Shown: in pieces, positions 53,210-62,140 of the stretch | Layout of the letters: every line of letters starts with the position of its first letter | Numbering within the stretch: position 1 is the stretch's first letter | Source: Alcaligenes parafaecalis | GTDB taxonomy: Bacteria; Pseudomonadota; Gammaproteobacteria; Burkholderiales; Burkholderiaceae_B | Assembly (NCBI RefSeq): GCF_026344135.1 | Contig: NZ_JAPKNA010000002.1 | Span: 186,001 to 250,000, forward strand | Length of the DNA stretch: 64,000 bases | Direction of reading: 5' to 3' | Position numbers and translations under genes: made by a program | Notes under the pieces: model-generated | Database searches by the model: none | The model's input: only the letters and a program-made list of their open reading frames with translations | Told to the model about the DNA's origin: nothing

Positions 53210-54291
53210 TTGGTCGAGCAATCCGGGCTTTGGGTGCGCGTGTCTACAAGCACCCCACCGTTAGCGAAGACGGCAAGCCTGCAGGGCCATTTGGTCAGTT
53301 GAAAGTGGCCTTGGTCTCGGATTACTTCACGGCAGACTGTCTGTCGGCGGAATGCTCCATTCGGATTCTGAACCCGCGTAACTACGAAGAGGTCATCTCC
53401 TCCTGGAAGCCGGATCTGGTCTTTGTGGAGTCGGTGTTTCATGGGCTGGGCGGGGTATGGCGTTACGAGCTGGCCAAGCAGTCGCGGCTGATTCGCCTGC
53501 GTACCCCACGCACAATTTACAAGCTGGTGCAGTTTGCTAAAGACCAGGGCGTGCCCACGGTGTTCTGGAACAAGGACGATGGGGCTTATTTCGAGCACTT
53601 TATTGATGTGGCCAAGGCCTTTGATTATGTGTTCACTACGGACAGTGATTGCCTGCCGCGCTATCGCGCCCGATTGAATCCCGATGTGCCCGTGAACACC
53701 TTGAGCATGCCTTATCAGCCCGCGTTCCATAACTTCACGGGTTTTGAGTTCACGCGCAAGGAAGGTTGTTTTACCGGCAGTTATTACCGCCGTATTCTGA
53801 GTGAGCGTCGCCGCTTTCTGGACATGGTCTTTGGGGCCTGTGAGGATGCGCAAATGCATCTGAATGCTTACGACAGAAATCATGATCGCTTGTCCCGGCA
53901 TATTGAGTTTCGTTTTCCTCGCTCAAGTCACGTACAGGTTCACGGACAGGTGCCGCATCGTGAGACGGGGCGTATCTATAAAGAACATGTGATGTGCCTG
54001 AATGTGAACTCGGTTACGGACTCGGACACCATGTGTTCGCGCCGTTTATTGGAGATTCTGGCCAGCGGGGGTATTGCTGTGACGAATCCAGGCCGCGCGG
54101 TGGATCGTTACTTCAGTGAGTACTGCCACGTGGTGCATTCCCGTGAGCAGGCCAGCGAATTGTTTGCCCGTTTGCGTCAAGGCCCCACCGCTCAGGACTG
54201 CGAGCGTGCGGCTGCGGGGGCGGCCTATGTGCGCAAGTTCCACACCTGGGAGCATCGTCTCCAGGAGTTGGCTGATGTGGTCGGCTTCTAG
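53206..54291 (+). CDS. CgeB-like glycosyltransferase
   Basis: This 361-residue protein is related to the N-terminal domain of the 1120-residue glycosyltransferase at 41 kb. Shared blocks are GVPTVFWNKDDGAYFEHF, YVFTTDSDCLPRYRARL, GCFTGSYYRR and RRLLEILASGGIAVTNPGR. The family is CgeB/DUF3880, a GT-B type group with few characterised members. Its ATG overlaps the preceding stop (ATGA). The paralogy suggests that two chemically similar linkages are made in the polymer. Confidence 0.85.
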   Translation: MIGRAIRALGARVYKHPTVSEDGKPAGPFGQLKVALVSDYFTADCLSAECSIRILNPRNYEEVISSWKPDLVFVESVFHGLGGVWRYELAKQSRLIRLRTPRTIYKLVQFAKDQGVPTVFWNKDDGAYFEHFIDVAKAFDYVFTTDSDCLPRYRARLNPDVPVNTLSMPYQPAFHNFTGFEFTRKEGCFTGSYYRRILSERRRFLDMVFGACEDAQMHLNAYDRNHDRLSRHIEFRFPRSSHVQVHGQVPHRETGRIYKEHVMCLNVNSVTDSDTMCSRRLLEILASGGIAVTNPGRAVDRYFSEYCHVVHSREQASELFARLRQGPTAQDCERAAAGAAYVRKFHTWEHRLQELADVVGF

Positions 54292-54306
54292 GGTGCGCTT
54301 GTTTCC

Positions 54307-55785
54307 ATGATTGTGAGTGTTTTTGCGTACCTGATTCAGGCGCTGTTCTTATTGGTGGTAGGGGCCTTTGCCCTGTACGTAGTTCTGGAGCTGCGGGTGT
54401 TGCTGATCTCGCGGCGCGTGGAGCGTCGCAAGTTAAGCGAGCTGGTGCAGTCGCCTGTGTCTTTGCAGCAGGAATGGTATCCCAAGGTCAGTGTTTTATT
54501 ACCGATTTATAACGAAGCGGCGGTGGTGGAGCGCTTGATCGATGCGGCTTGTCGGCTGGATTATCCGGTGTCAGCTCTGGAAATTCTGGTGCTGGATGAC
54601 TCCACGGATAAGACCGCGCTGTTGGCACAAAATAAAGTTGATCAGTTAGCCAGGCAGGGCCTACCCATTCGCCGGATTCAGCGTACAGATCGCTCTGGCT
54701 ACAAAGCAGGGAATCTGGTGCATGGTATTCAGCATTCTCAGGGCGAGTTTTTTGCGATTTTTGATGCGGACTTTTTACCACCTGCCGATTTTTTGAAGAA
54801 AACCATTCCACCTTTCAGGGACGAGAAGTTAGGTTTTCTACAAACCGGCATTGGCTATGAGAACCGCGATCGTTCTTTCCTGACCCGCTTTCAGGCTATG
54901 GAAATGGGCCACCAGCAGTATGTGACAGTGGGCTTGAGCGAAGACGGGGATATGGCCTCGTTAAGCGGTAGTTCCTGTGTCTGGCGGCGTGCGTGTGTAG
55001 AGGCTCTGGGGGGCTGGAATGCCTCCACCATTACCGAGGACGTAGATCTGGGTTATCGGGCCCAATTTGGCGAATGGAAGTACGCCTATCTGCGTGATGT
55101 GGTCTCCATGTCTACCTTGCCCGAGAACATCAGCGCCTTTCGGGTGCAACGGGAGCGCTGGGGCCGGGGTTTGATCCACAGTGCCTTCAAGCATTTGGGG
55201 CAGATGTGGCATCAGGACATGCCCTTGATGAAGCGTATGCATGCGTTTTCCATGATGTTTTCATCGGTCATGCTGGCGTCTATTTATGCCTTGATCTTGT
55301 TGAGCCTGCCACTGAATTACTTGCTGGATTTTGACCATGTGGTTTTGCGCTGGGGCGCACCGCTGTTCTTTTTGCTGGTGGCGGTTTGGGCCTTGAATAA
55401 TGCCTTTGGGGCTCGCAAGGGCGCGCGCTTTGATGATCGGCCCGGTGTGTTGGGAACCGTGTGGCATACCTATTTGTATGTCGCCATGTTCCCGCCTATG
55501 GCTTGGTATTATTTTGTCGGTGGCGTGCGTGCGGCGTTCAAGGTGTATGGGGAATTTAACCGCACGCCCAAAGGTGCAGGCGAGAAGGCGGCAAGACAGC
55601 CCCGCATCAATCTGTATTTGTTGATCGGTGAAGTGTTTACCTTCCTGTATTCGGCATTGGCCCTGTATGTGGCCATACACATGGGCAATTACTTGTTGAT
55701 ACCCCTTAATGCGACGGTTTGCGTAGGCTTTGGCATGGTTTTGTACTGGTCCTTTCAAGAAAGGAGGACGCGTGAGCGTAGCTGA
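54307..55785 (+). CDS. Membrane glycosyltransferase family 2 (cellulose-synthase-like, processive type)
   Basis: This 492-residue protein has one N-terminal helix (about 5-30), a cytoplasmic GT2 domain and four or so C-terminal helices from about 310. The full processive signature is present: DDS at 97-99, DAD at 153-155, TED at 243-245 and Q-x-x-RW as QRERW at 281-285. Enzymes of this layout (cellulose, mannan or glucomannan synthases) polymerise and often secrete the chain through their own helices. No PilZ domain is visible. In an ABC-export locus it is unexpected; it might instead build a homopolymer stretch or add a sugar to a lipid. It begins 15 bases after the CgeB-like gene. Confidence 0.88.
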   Translation: MIVSVFAYLIQALFLLVVGAFALYVVLELRVLLISRRVERRKLSELVQSPVSLQQEWYPKVSVLLPIYNEAAVVERLIDAACRLDYPVSALEILVLDDSTDKTALLAQNKVDQLARQGLPIRRIQRTDRSGYKAGNLVHGIQHSQGEFFAIFDADFLPPADFLKKTIPPFRDEKLGFLQTGIGYENRDRSFLTRFQAMEMGHQQYVTVGLSEDGDMASLSGSSCVWRRACVEALGGWNASTITEDVDLGYRAQFGEWKYAYLRDVVSMSTLPENISAFRVQRERWGRGLIHSAFKHLGQMWHQDMPLMKRMHAFSMMFSSVMLASIYALILLSLPLNYLLDFDHVVLRWGAPLFFLLVAVWALNNAFGARKGARFDDRPGVLGTVWHTYLYVAMFPPMAWYYFVGGVRAAFKVYGEFNRTPKGAGEKAARQPRINLYLLIGEVFTFLYSALALYVAIHMGNYLLIPLNATVCVGFGMVLYWSFQERRTRERS

Positions 55786-56545
55786 ACCAGCAGGGCAGGA
55801 ACGAGTTCTGATTACCGGTGCCACCAGTGCAATTGGTGGCGAGCTGGCGCTGCACTATGCCAAGCCTGGTACGGAATTAATTCTGCACGGTCGCAATGCC
55901 GCCATTCTGGAACCCTTGGCCGAGCGCTGCCGACAGGCGGGTGCGCAAGTTCAGACCCATCAACTTGATTTACGGGATCTGGATGCCTTGCATAGCTGGC
56001 TGTCACAATGCGCTGCGTTCGATCTTGTCATTGTGAATGCAGGCATGAACATTCACGTTGGCCCCAATGGCGAGCCTGAGGCCTGGGAAGAGACCGAGCT
56101 GCTGCTGGATATTAATGTGAAGGCAACGCTGCGTGTGGTGCAGTCTGTGCTGCCTGCGATGCGGGCCCGGGGGCGTGGACAGATCGCGTTGATGAGCTCG
56201 CTGGCAGCTTATTTTGGTTTGCCCACCACGCCGTCTTACAGCGCCAGCAAAGCTGCAGTCAAAGCGTACGGTGAAGGCTTGCGCGGCTGGCTGGCTCCTG
56301 AAGGGATCAAGATCAATGTGGTGATGCCTGGCTACGTCAGCTCGCCTATGTGTGATGCCATGCCCGGCCCTAAACCTTTCTTGTGGTCTCCACAGCGGGC
56401 GGCTCAACGTATTGCGCGTGGTCTTGAAGCGAATAAAGCGCGCATCAGCTTTCCTTTCCCTCTTAATCTCGGCTGCTGGTTTTTGGCGGTCCTGCCTGCC
56501 CGAGTCTCCGTCTTTATTCTGAGCAAGATTGGTTATGACGCTTGA
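55772..56545 (+). CDS. Short-chain dehydrogenase/reductase with hydrophobic C-terminus
   Basis: This 257-residue classical SDR has the cofactor motif TGATSAIGGELA, the NAG motif (VNAGMNI), an active-site Ser in LMSSLAAYFG and Tyr156-x3-Lys160 in SYSASK. The C-terminal 25 residues (LGCWFLAVLPARVSVFILSK) are hydrophobic, as in membrane-associated 3-ketosphinganine reductases. The GTG at 55772 follows a perfect AAGGAGG and overlaps the GT2 gene by 14 bases; the frame reaches 55730 without a better start. It may reduce the amino ketone made by the oxoamine synthase at the locus head. WcbP of Burkholderia capsule loci is the likely counterpart. The substrate is inferred. Confidence 0.85.
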   Translation: MSVAEPAGQERVLITGATSAIGGELALHYAKPGTELILHGRNAAILEPLAERCRQAGAQVQTHQLDLRDLDALHSWLSQCAAFDLVIVNAGMNIHVGPNGEPEAWEETELLLDINVKATLRVVQSVLPAMRARGRGQIALMSSLAAYFGLPTTPSYSASKAAVKAYGEGLRGWLAPEGIKINVVMPGYVSSPMCDAMPGPKPFLWSPQRAAQRIARGLEANKARISFPFPLNLGCWFLAVLPARVSVFILSKIGYDA

Positions 56546-58073
56546 GCCCGGATTCTGGACTGTAATCCTGGCTGCCGTGTCGGGACTGGCTCTGACAGTC
56601 GGGCTGGAGCGTTTTTTGCAAACCGCGGCCAGTTTGCGGCGTCCCGCAGCGGCATGGGCTTTACATGTCGGCCTGTATGGCTTGGCGTATGTCGTGCTGG
56701 TTTTTGTGCTGGGGCGGCCTATTTTTGCCACGGCCTTGCTGTGCGCATTTTTTCTGCTGTTGGTTGTAGTCAGCAATGCCAAGTTCAAGGCTTTGCGTGA
56801 AGCTTTTGTGTTCCAGGACTACGAGTATTTTACGGATGCGATCCGTCACCCTCGGCTCTATATTCCGTTTCTGGGCTGGGGCAAGTTCTTTCTGGCAGCA
56901 GCGGGCTTTATTGCCGCCCTGACGATTGGTTTGTGGCTGGAAACAGTTCCCGCCTTGCGGGCTGCTTGGACAGCGCAGTGGGGGGCTTTGGCTCTGCTTT
57001 TTGTGCTCAGCATGGGCTTGCTGCTTTGGGGAAATAGTGCGCGTTTGGCGGTGCAGATTGCACCGGAGCAGGATGTGCAGGCCCTAGGGTTGTTAGCCAG
57101 CTTCTGGCGTTATTGGCAGCAAGGGCGGCAGCGTCCGACTTTATCCTCTCCCTTTGTGGATAAGGTTCCGCAGGCTTTGTCAGGCGCTAAGTCCTTGACG
57201 GAGCAGCCGCATCTGGTTTCTGTACAAAGCGAGTCTTTTTTTGATGCTCGCCGTATTTGGGATGGAATACGGCCAGAGATTCTGGCGGAGTTTGACCGTT
57301 TCAAATCTCAAGCCAGCGCCTGCGGCCATCTGCATGTTCCCGCCTGGGGAGCAAACACGGTACGGTCCGAGTTCTCTTTTTTGAGCGGCATCGAGAACAC
57401 CGCTCTGGGCGTCCATAGATTCAATCCGTATCGTGCGGTTTGTGCGGGATGGTCAGTGGCGACTCTGGCCTCCTGGTTGAAAAACCAAGGCTATCGCACG
57501 ATTTGCATTCATCCTTATCCCGCCAGCTTCTACCAACGCAATCGTGTGTTCCCACTGTTTGGTTTTGATGAGTTTCTGGATATCAAGGCCTTTGGTGATG
57601 TAGAGCGCACCGGCCCTTATATCGGAGATCAGGCGGTGGCAGATAAAGTCGCCAGCGTGTTGGAACAGGCTCAGGGGCCGGTCTTTATTCACGTCATCAC
57701 CATGGAAAATCATGGGCCTTTGCATCTGGAGAAGGTGGCGGCTGGAGATATGGAGAAGTTGTATCGCCAGGCACCGCCCGCGGCTTGCGAAGACCTGACG
57801 ATTTATCTACGCCATATTCGCAATGCCGATGCCATGCTGACACGCTTGCGACAGGCTCTGACGACCTCAGCGCGGCCAGCCAGCCTGTGCTGGTATGGCG
57901 ACCATGTCCCCATCATGCCCTCGGTGTATGCCGCCTTGGGCACGCCATGTGGGGATGTGGATTACTTTATCTGGAATTCGACTGGAGATCAGTCGGGGGC
58001 GCTGCATCAGGATGCCGCGATTCATGATCTGGCGGGGCAGTGGATGCGTTTAAGTGGAGTGATGCTCAAGTAG
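56535..58073 (+). CDS. LtaS-like membrane sulfatase-fold transferase
   Basis: This 512-residue protein has about five N-terminal helices (to about residue 170) and an extracytoplasmic alkaline-phosphatase-fold domain. The metal-site motif VSVQSESFFDAR and the likely nucleophilic Thr in WGANTVRSEFSFLSG match LTA synthase and phosphoglycerol transferase enzymes; MENHGPLHLE and WYGDHVPIMP add further metal ligands. It probably transfers phosphoglycerol or phosphoethanolamine from a phospholipid onto a periplasmic glycan. The ATG at 56535 lies inside the end of the reductase gene. It is the last gene of the capsule locus, ending 23 bases from the convergent pgi. Confidence 0.87.
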   Translation: MTLEPGFWTVILAAVSGLALTVGLERFLQTAASLRRPAAAWALHVGLYGLAYVVLVFVLGRPIFATALLCAFFLLLVVVSNAKFKALREAFVFQDYEYFTDAIRHPRLYIPFLGWGKFFLAAAGFIAALTIGLWLETVPALRAAWTAQWGALALLFVLSMGLLLWGNSARLAVQIAPEQDVQALGLLASFWRYWQQGRQRPTLSSPFVDKVPQALSGAKSLTEQPHLVSVQSESFFDARRIWDGIRPEILAEFDRFKSQASACGHLHVPAWGANTVRSEFSFLSGIENTALGVHRFNPYRAVCAGWSVATLASWLKNQGYRTICIHPYPASFYQRNRVFPLFGFDEFLDIKAFGDVERTGPYIGDQAVADKVASVLEQAQGPVFIHVITMENHGPLHLEKVAAGDMEKLYRQAPPAACEDLTIYLRHIRNADAMLTRLRQALTTSARPASLCWYGDHVPIMPSVYAALGTPCGDVDYFIWNSTGDQSGALHQDAAIHDLAGQWMRLSGVMLK

Positions 58074-58096
58074 GCGCCTTGGTCGTCTTCTTGAGT

Positions 58097-59662
58097 TCAA
58101 GACTTGAAAGCGTCTATCCAATGCCGCGTAGAAACATCATGCTCGGCAGAGGCGTCCTTCTCCCCTGAAAGCTCCTGCAAAATCCCATTGGCCAGAACCT
58201 TGCCGTATTCCACGCCCCATTGATCAAAGGGGTTGATCCCCCAGATCAAGGCCTGCACAAAAATCTTGTGTTCGTATAAGGCCAGTAGGGCACCCAATGA
58301 GAAAGGATTCAGACGCGGCAGCACGATTAAGGTGTTCGGCCGTCCGCCCGAGTGCACTCGGTGGTGGGCCAGCTCGGCGGCTTGGTCGCCCTGGCTTTGG
58401 CATTCGGCCAGCGCCTGTTCGTAGGTCTTGCCGCGCATCAGGGCTTCGCGTTGCGCCAGGCAGTTGGCCAGCAGCAGATTGTGGTGTTCTGGCTGTTGGT
58501 GGTCTGCCTGCTGGCACACGATGAAGTCGACGGGGGCGCCATCGCTGCCTTGGTGCAACCATTGGTAGAAGGTGTGTTGTGCGTCTGTTCCAGCCAGTCC
58601 CCAGACGGCTGCGCCGGTGGCGACTCCCACTGGTTCGCCGCTAGTGGTGACGGATTTACCCAAAGACTCCATATCTAGTTGCTGGATGTAGGGCACCAGA
58701 TTGCCCAGGCGGAAGTCGTAGGGTGAGATGTTCAAGGAGCCATAGCCCAGCACACTGCGGTTGACCACGCCAGACAAGGCCATCTGGATGGGGACGTTGG
58801 AGGCAATGGGGGCTTCCTGAAAGTGTTGGTCCATGGCCGCAGCACCTGACAACATACCCGCGACGACATCACTGCTGACGGCCAGGGCAGTCGTCAGGCT
58901 GACGGCAGACCACAGCGAAAAGCGGCCACCGACCCAATCCCAGAACTGAAAGATTTGTTTTTGCGGTATACCCCAATTCGATGCGGTGTCGGGGCGGGCG
59001 GTTACGGCCACGATTTGTTCGTAAGGGTTGGCGACACCCGCGGCTTGCAGCCATTCCAGGGCGCGCTGGCCGTTTTTCAGCGTTTCGGTGGTGGTGAAGG
59101 ATTTGGAGGCGATCACGACCAGCGTGTCATGAGGGTCCATGCCCGACAGGGCGTGGTCCAGGGCGTGGCCGTCGATATTGGCCAGAAAGCGCACATTGCG
59201 CCAGCTATGGCGATATCCAAAAGCAGCCAAAGACAGGCGGACTCCCCAGTCGCTGCCACCGATACCAATATGAATGATGTTGCGCCAGCGGCGCTCGGAG
59301 TCGGCTACGCGCACAAACTCATTCATGCGCTCGCGCTCTTTGGCGACGTCGGCCATGGGAGCGGGTGCGCGTAAGGCGCTATGCCAGGCGGCACGGTGTT
59401 CCGTGTTGTTGACGATGCCGCCGCTCAAGAGCAACTTGCGGGCCACATCAAAGTTACGTGTGACCAACAGTTGTTCCCCCGCTTTTTGTAATTCAGGGGA
59501 ATGGCGTTGTCCGCTTAAATCGACTTGTAGCCCGGCAGCCTTCAGACAATGCAGCTCCAGGGCGTACTGATCAGCCTGTAGGGCGGCCTCACAAAAGCCC
59601 GTCCATTCTGGCAGACCGGGTAAGGGAGCGGCAGAGGGAAGGTTTTTGGGGCTCGTTGGCAT
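58097..59662 (-). CDS. pgi: Glucose-6-phosphate isomerase
   Basis: Pgi interconverts glucose 6-phosphate and fructose 6-phosphate. The 521-residue protein has the phosphosugar-binding segment VVIASKSFTTTETLKNG, the signature DWVGGRFSLWSAVSL, and GGRPNTLIVLPRLNPFSLGALLALYEHK, here described in overlapping parts, near the C-terminus. It is on the opposite strand from the capsule locus and converges with it. It feeds the fructose 6-phosphate branch from which UDP-GlcNAc is made, but the adjacency may be chance. Confidence 0.97.
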   Translation of the reverse strand: MPTSPKNLPSAAPLPGLPEWTGFCEAALQADQYALELHCLKAAGLQVDLSGQRHSPELQKAGEQLLVTRNFDVARKLLLSGGIVNNTEHRAAWHSALRAPAPMADVAKERERMNEFVRVADSERRWRNIIHIGIGGSDWGVRLSLAAFGYRHSWRNVRFLANIDGHALDHALSGMDPHDTLVVIASKSFTTTETLKNGQRALEWLQAAGVANPYEQIVAVTARPDTASNWGIPQKQIFQFWDWVGGRFSLWSAVSLTTALAVSSDVVAGMLSGAAAMDQHFQEAPIASNVPIQMALSGVVNRSVLGYGSLNISPYDFRLGNLVPYIQQLDMESLGKSVTTSGEPVGVATGAAVWGLAGTDAQHTFYQWLHQGSDGAPVDFIVCQQADHQQPEHHNLLLANCLAQREALMRGKTYEQALAECQSQGDQAAELAHHRVHSGGRPNTLIVLPRLNPFSLGALLALYEHKIFVQALIWGINPFDQWGVEYGKVLANGILQELSGEKDASAEHDVSTRHWIDAFKS

Positions 59663-59751
59663 AGGGCATCAGTCAGCAGTGGACGAAACCGCCATTGTAC
59701 GAGCCTTTGTCAGACTTGAGCGTTTGCGCGCTAGCGGGTTTGTCTGGGTGT

Positions 59752-60762
59752 TTACGAGTGGATGGGCACCAAGTGTTCGCTCTTGTAGGGCAAGACCCAA
59801 GCCCGCAGACTGGGATCAGTCGTCAAGACCTGTGCAATCTCCTGGGGTGACATCCAGGAAAAAGCCGTGGATAAGGCATCGGCAATTGTGGCATTGCCTG
59901 CTACGACAGAGACGCTGCGATACAAGGGGCGGGCTTGGCCATTGTCAGGGTTGAACAGATGCGTGACCGAGCCATCACGGCTAAGTGCTGTTCCTGAGCC
60001 TGAGGAGGTGCTGACGGCCTGGTTGTGTACATCCAGATCCAGCAAGCTGGTACGGTCCACCTGATCGCCAGCCAAGCCGACGCGCCAGGGGCGGTCGCCC
60101 GGCGCCATGCCCAGGCTGCGTATTTCACCCATATCGACCAGGGCATGCTCCAGGCCAGCCTGCTTCAATTGTTCTGTGATGCGATCGGTAATGTAGCCCT
60201 GTGCAATGCCGTTCAGGGTCAGCGCCATGCCGGGCCGTTTCAGACGAATGGTGTCATCCTGAATCTGGATGGCTTTGTGATTCACTTGCCGCAGGACTTG
60301 GTTTAGCTCGACTGCGGTAGGAAGCTTGGAAGAGCTATCACTACGTTGTGCTGCCTGACTATACAAGTCCCATAACACCTGCACAGTTGGGTCAAACGCG
60401 CCGTGAGTTAAGTCGCTCAGGCGCTGCGATTCCAGCAACAGGCGGGTCAAGTCTCCGGGGGCCTGTTTCAGATAGCCGTCGCGGTTCAGGCGTCTTAAGG
60501 CGCTGTCTTCCTGGTACAGGCTGAATATCCGCTCCAGGCGGCGCACTTCGGACAAGGCATTGTCGATCAGCGTCTGCGCAAAAACAGGGTCGGGGTGATG
60601 GATATGCAGTTGTGCATCGGCACCCAAGGCCACTCCCTGCCAGGAACTGAGTGGGGTGGCGGGCGCTTGCATCGCTTTTGTCGCCCATGGCAGGCAAGTC
60701 AGGGCGCTGGTTGCGGCCACGATACCGATAAAACGACGACGGGAAACGGGGGTAGAAGTCAT
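59752..60762 (-). CDS. apbE: FAD:protein FMN transferase (ApbE/NosX)
   Basis: ApbE enzymes attach FMN covalently to Thr of periplasmic flavoproteins; in nos operons the target is NosR. The 336-residue protein begins with a Tat-type signal (SRRRFIGIVAATSALTCLP). The FAD-binding core includes GAFDPTVQVLWDLY, LNGIAQGYITDRI and the metal-site neighbourhood LVDMGEIRSLG, and ends GNATIADALSTAFSW. It is the last gene of the nos cluster here, about 30 bases after nosL. Confidence 0.94.
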   Translation of the reverse strand: MTSTPVSRRRFIGIVAATSALTCLPWATKAMQAPATPLSSWQGVALGADAQLHIHHPDPVFAQTLIDNALSEVRRLERIFSLYQEDSALRRLNRDGYLKQAPGDLTRLLLESQRLSDLTHGAFDPTVQVLWDLYSQAAQRSDSSSKLPTAVELNQVLRQVNHKAIQIQDDTIRLKRPGMALTLNGIAQGYITDRITEQLKQAGLEHALVDMGEIRSLGMAPGDRPWRVGLAGDQVDRTSLLDLDVHNQAVSTSSGSGTALSRDGSVTHLFNPDNGQARPLYRSVSVVAGNATIADALSTAFSWMSPQEIAQVLTTDPSLRAWVLPYKSEHLVPIHS

Positions 60763-60794
60763 GACAAGTACCTGGAATCAGGAAAGTAAGCGTT

Positions 60795-61310
60795 TCAAGG
60801 CAGCGCGACCGCACCAAAGATGTAGTTCTCCGGCATGTCGGCAAAGCGAACCAGTTGGCCGCCATGTTGCTGCTGGAAGTCTTGGGCAGCCTGCTCCTGG
60901 CTGAAGGGCAGGGCGTCGATGGTTCCCATGCCGCCGGTGTAGCGGCTGTAGATCAGATACCAGGCATCTTGTGCCGGTATCCATGCCTGTTCGGGAAACT
61001 GGCCGTCCTGGTCGCGCTGGGCCATGTCTTGTACATAGGTGGCGGCAATGGCTCTGGATTCTTCAGGCAGCAAGGTGTAGGCAAAGACCTCGCGGATGGT
61101 GGTGAACCATAGCGGTGCCTCGCGTTCGCGCAAGAGAATTTGTCCTTTGGGGCCTTGATGCTCAAACAGGTACATGCCGCAGTAATGGCCTACGGCCGTC
61201 TGGGGAATCTGCACGACGGGTGGAGGTGGTGCTTGTACTTGCTCGGGCTGTCCGCAGGCGGCCAGTATCAGGCCCAGGCAGAGCAATAAAAAGCTGCGCA
61301 GTTTTTTCAT
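60795..61310 (-). CDS. nosL: Copper-binding lipoprotein NosL
   Basis: NosL is a Cu(I)-binding lipoprotein that helps deliver copper to nitrous oxide reductase. From the ATG at 61310 the product is 171 residues with lipobox LILAACG. The copper site Cys-x-Met lies in HYCGMYLFEHQGPKGQ. The start overlaps the nosY stop in an ATGA junction; the frame is open 18 codons further upstream, inside nosY. The C-terminus ends PENYIFGAVALP. Confidence 0.94.
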   Translation of the reverse strand: MKKLRSFLLLCLGLILAACGQPEQVQAPPPPVVQIPQTAVGHYCGMYLFEHQGPKGQILLREREAPLWFTTIREVFAYTLLPEESRAIAATYVQDMAQRDQDGQFPEQAWIPAQDAWYLIYSRYTGGMGTIDALPFSQEQAAQDFQQQHGGQLVRFADMPENYIFGAVALP

Positions 61311-62137
61311 AAAGCCTTCTTTTTGAATACCAGGCTTGCCAGACCAAAGGGCACGGCGATCCATAGCAGCAAAACTCCCATCAATAGACTGGCGGGCAAA
61401 CGGGCTTGCTCGCTTAAACCGGCCATACCGGCGAACATGGCGACATTCTCATAGCCGGTTAGATTCAGCAGGCGGTACACGTCGGTAGGGTTGAAAAGCA
61501 AAATGATGTTCAGCCAGGAAGCGGTGATCATGGCGCCTTGATCGGCAACCAGAATGCCTAGTAAAGCCATGTCGTAGATCACAACGAAAAACAGCCAGAT
61601 GCCGATAGCCAAGCCTGCTGCGGTGGCTCGTTCTCTGACCAGGGTGCTGATGAAATAGCCCATGGACAGGAAACTGGCACCGAGCAGGATGCTGGCACCC
61701 ATCATGGCTAGAAATGGTGTCCAGACGCTGAAGTCCAAGCCGCCATGTGCCATCTGCAAGGTGATTCCTGCCAGGCCATACCCTACGACGGTAGATAGAC
61801 TCAGGATCAAGGCATGGCCCAGGAATTTGCCCACCAGAACCTGCCAGCGATGGACGGGGTAGCTAAGTAGCAAAGACATGGTGCCGCGTTCGATCTCGCC
61901 CACAATGGCGTCGTAGGACAGCAGCATGGCGATCAGCGGAATCAGGAAAATAGACAGACTGGACAGGCTGACAACGGTGACTGTCAAAGGATCTACTTTG
62001 ACGCTGCCGGTGGGGGCGCTGCCCAGGAAACCCAGCGATAAAGCCAGAGCCGCCAGCAGCAGGGTCACAGCCAGTACCCAGCGGTTGCGCAATCCGTCGC
62101 GCACTTCCTTTTGAATGATGATCAGGACAGGGTTCAT
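61307..62137 (-). CDS. nosY: Nitrous oxide reductase maturation ABC permease NosY
   Basis: This 276-residue inner-membrane protein has about six helices and is the permease of the NosDFY complex that supports copper-sulfide cluster assembly in NosZ. It opens ILIIIQKEVRDGLRNRWVLA and has LLSYDAIVGEIERGTMSLLLSYPV, split in description, a pattern typical of NosY. It lies 3 bases after nosF. Confidence 0.95.
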   Translation of the reverse strand: MNPVLIIIQKEVRDGLRNRWVLAVTLLLAALALSLGFLGSAPTGSVKVDPLTVTVVSLSSLSIFLIPLIAMLLSYDAIVGEIERGTMSLLLSYPVHRWQVLVGKFLGHALILSLSTVVGYGLAGITLQMAHGGLDFSVWTPFLAMMGASILLGASFLSMGYFISTLVRERATAAGLAIGIWLFFVVIYDMALLGILVADQGAMITASWLNIILLFNPTDVYRLLNLTGYENVAMFAGMAGLSEQARLPASLLMGVLLLWIAVPFGLASLVFKKKAL

Positions 62138-62140
62138 GGC

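Noticed and set aside
58089..58102. Small inverted repeat at the junction of the capsule locus and pgi as a terminator
   Set aside because: The stem is only six base pairs with a two-base loop, overlaps the pgi stop and lacks a T-run.
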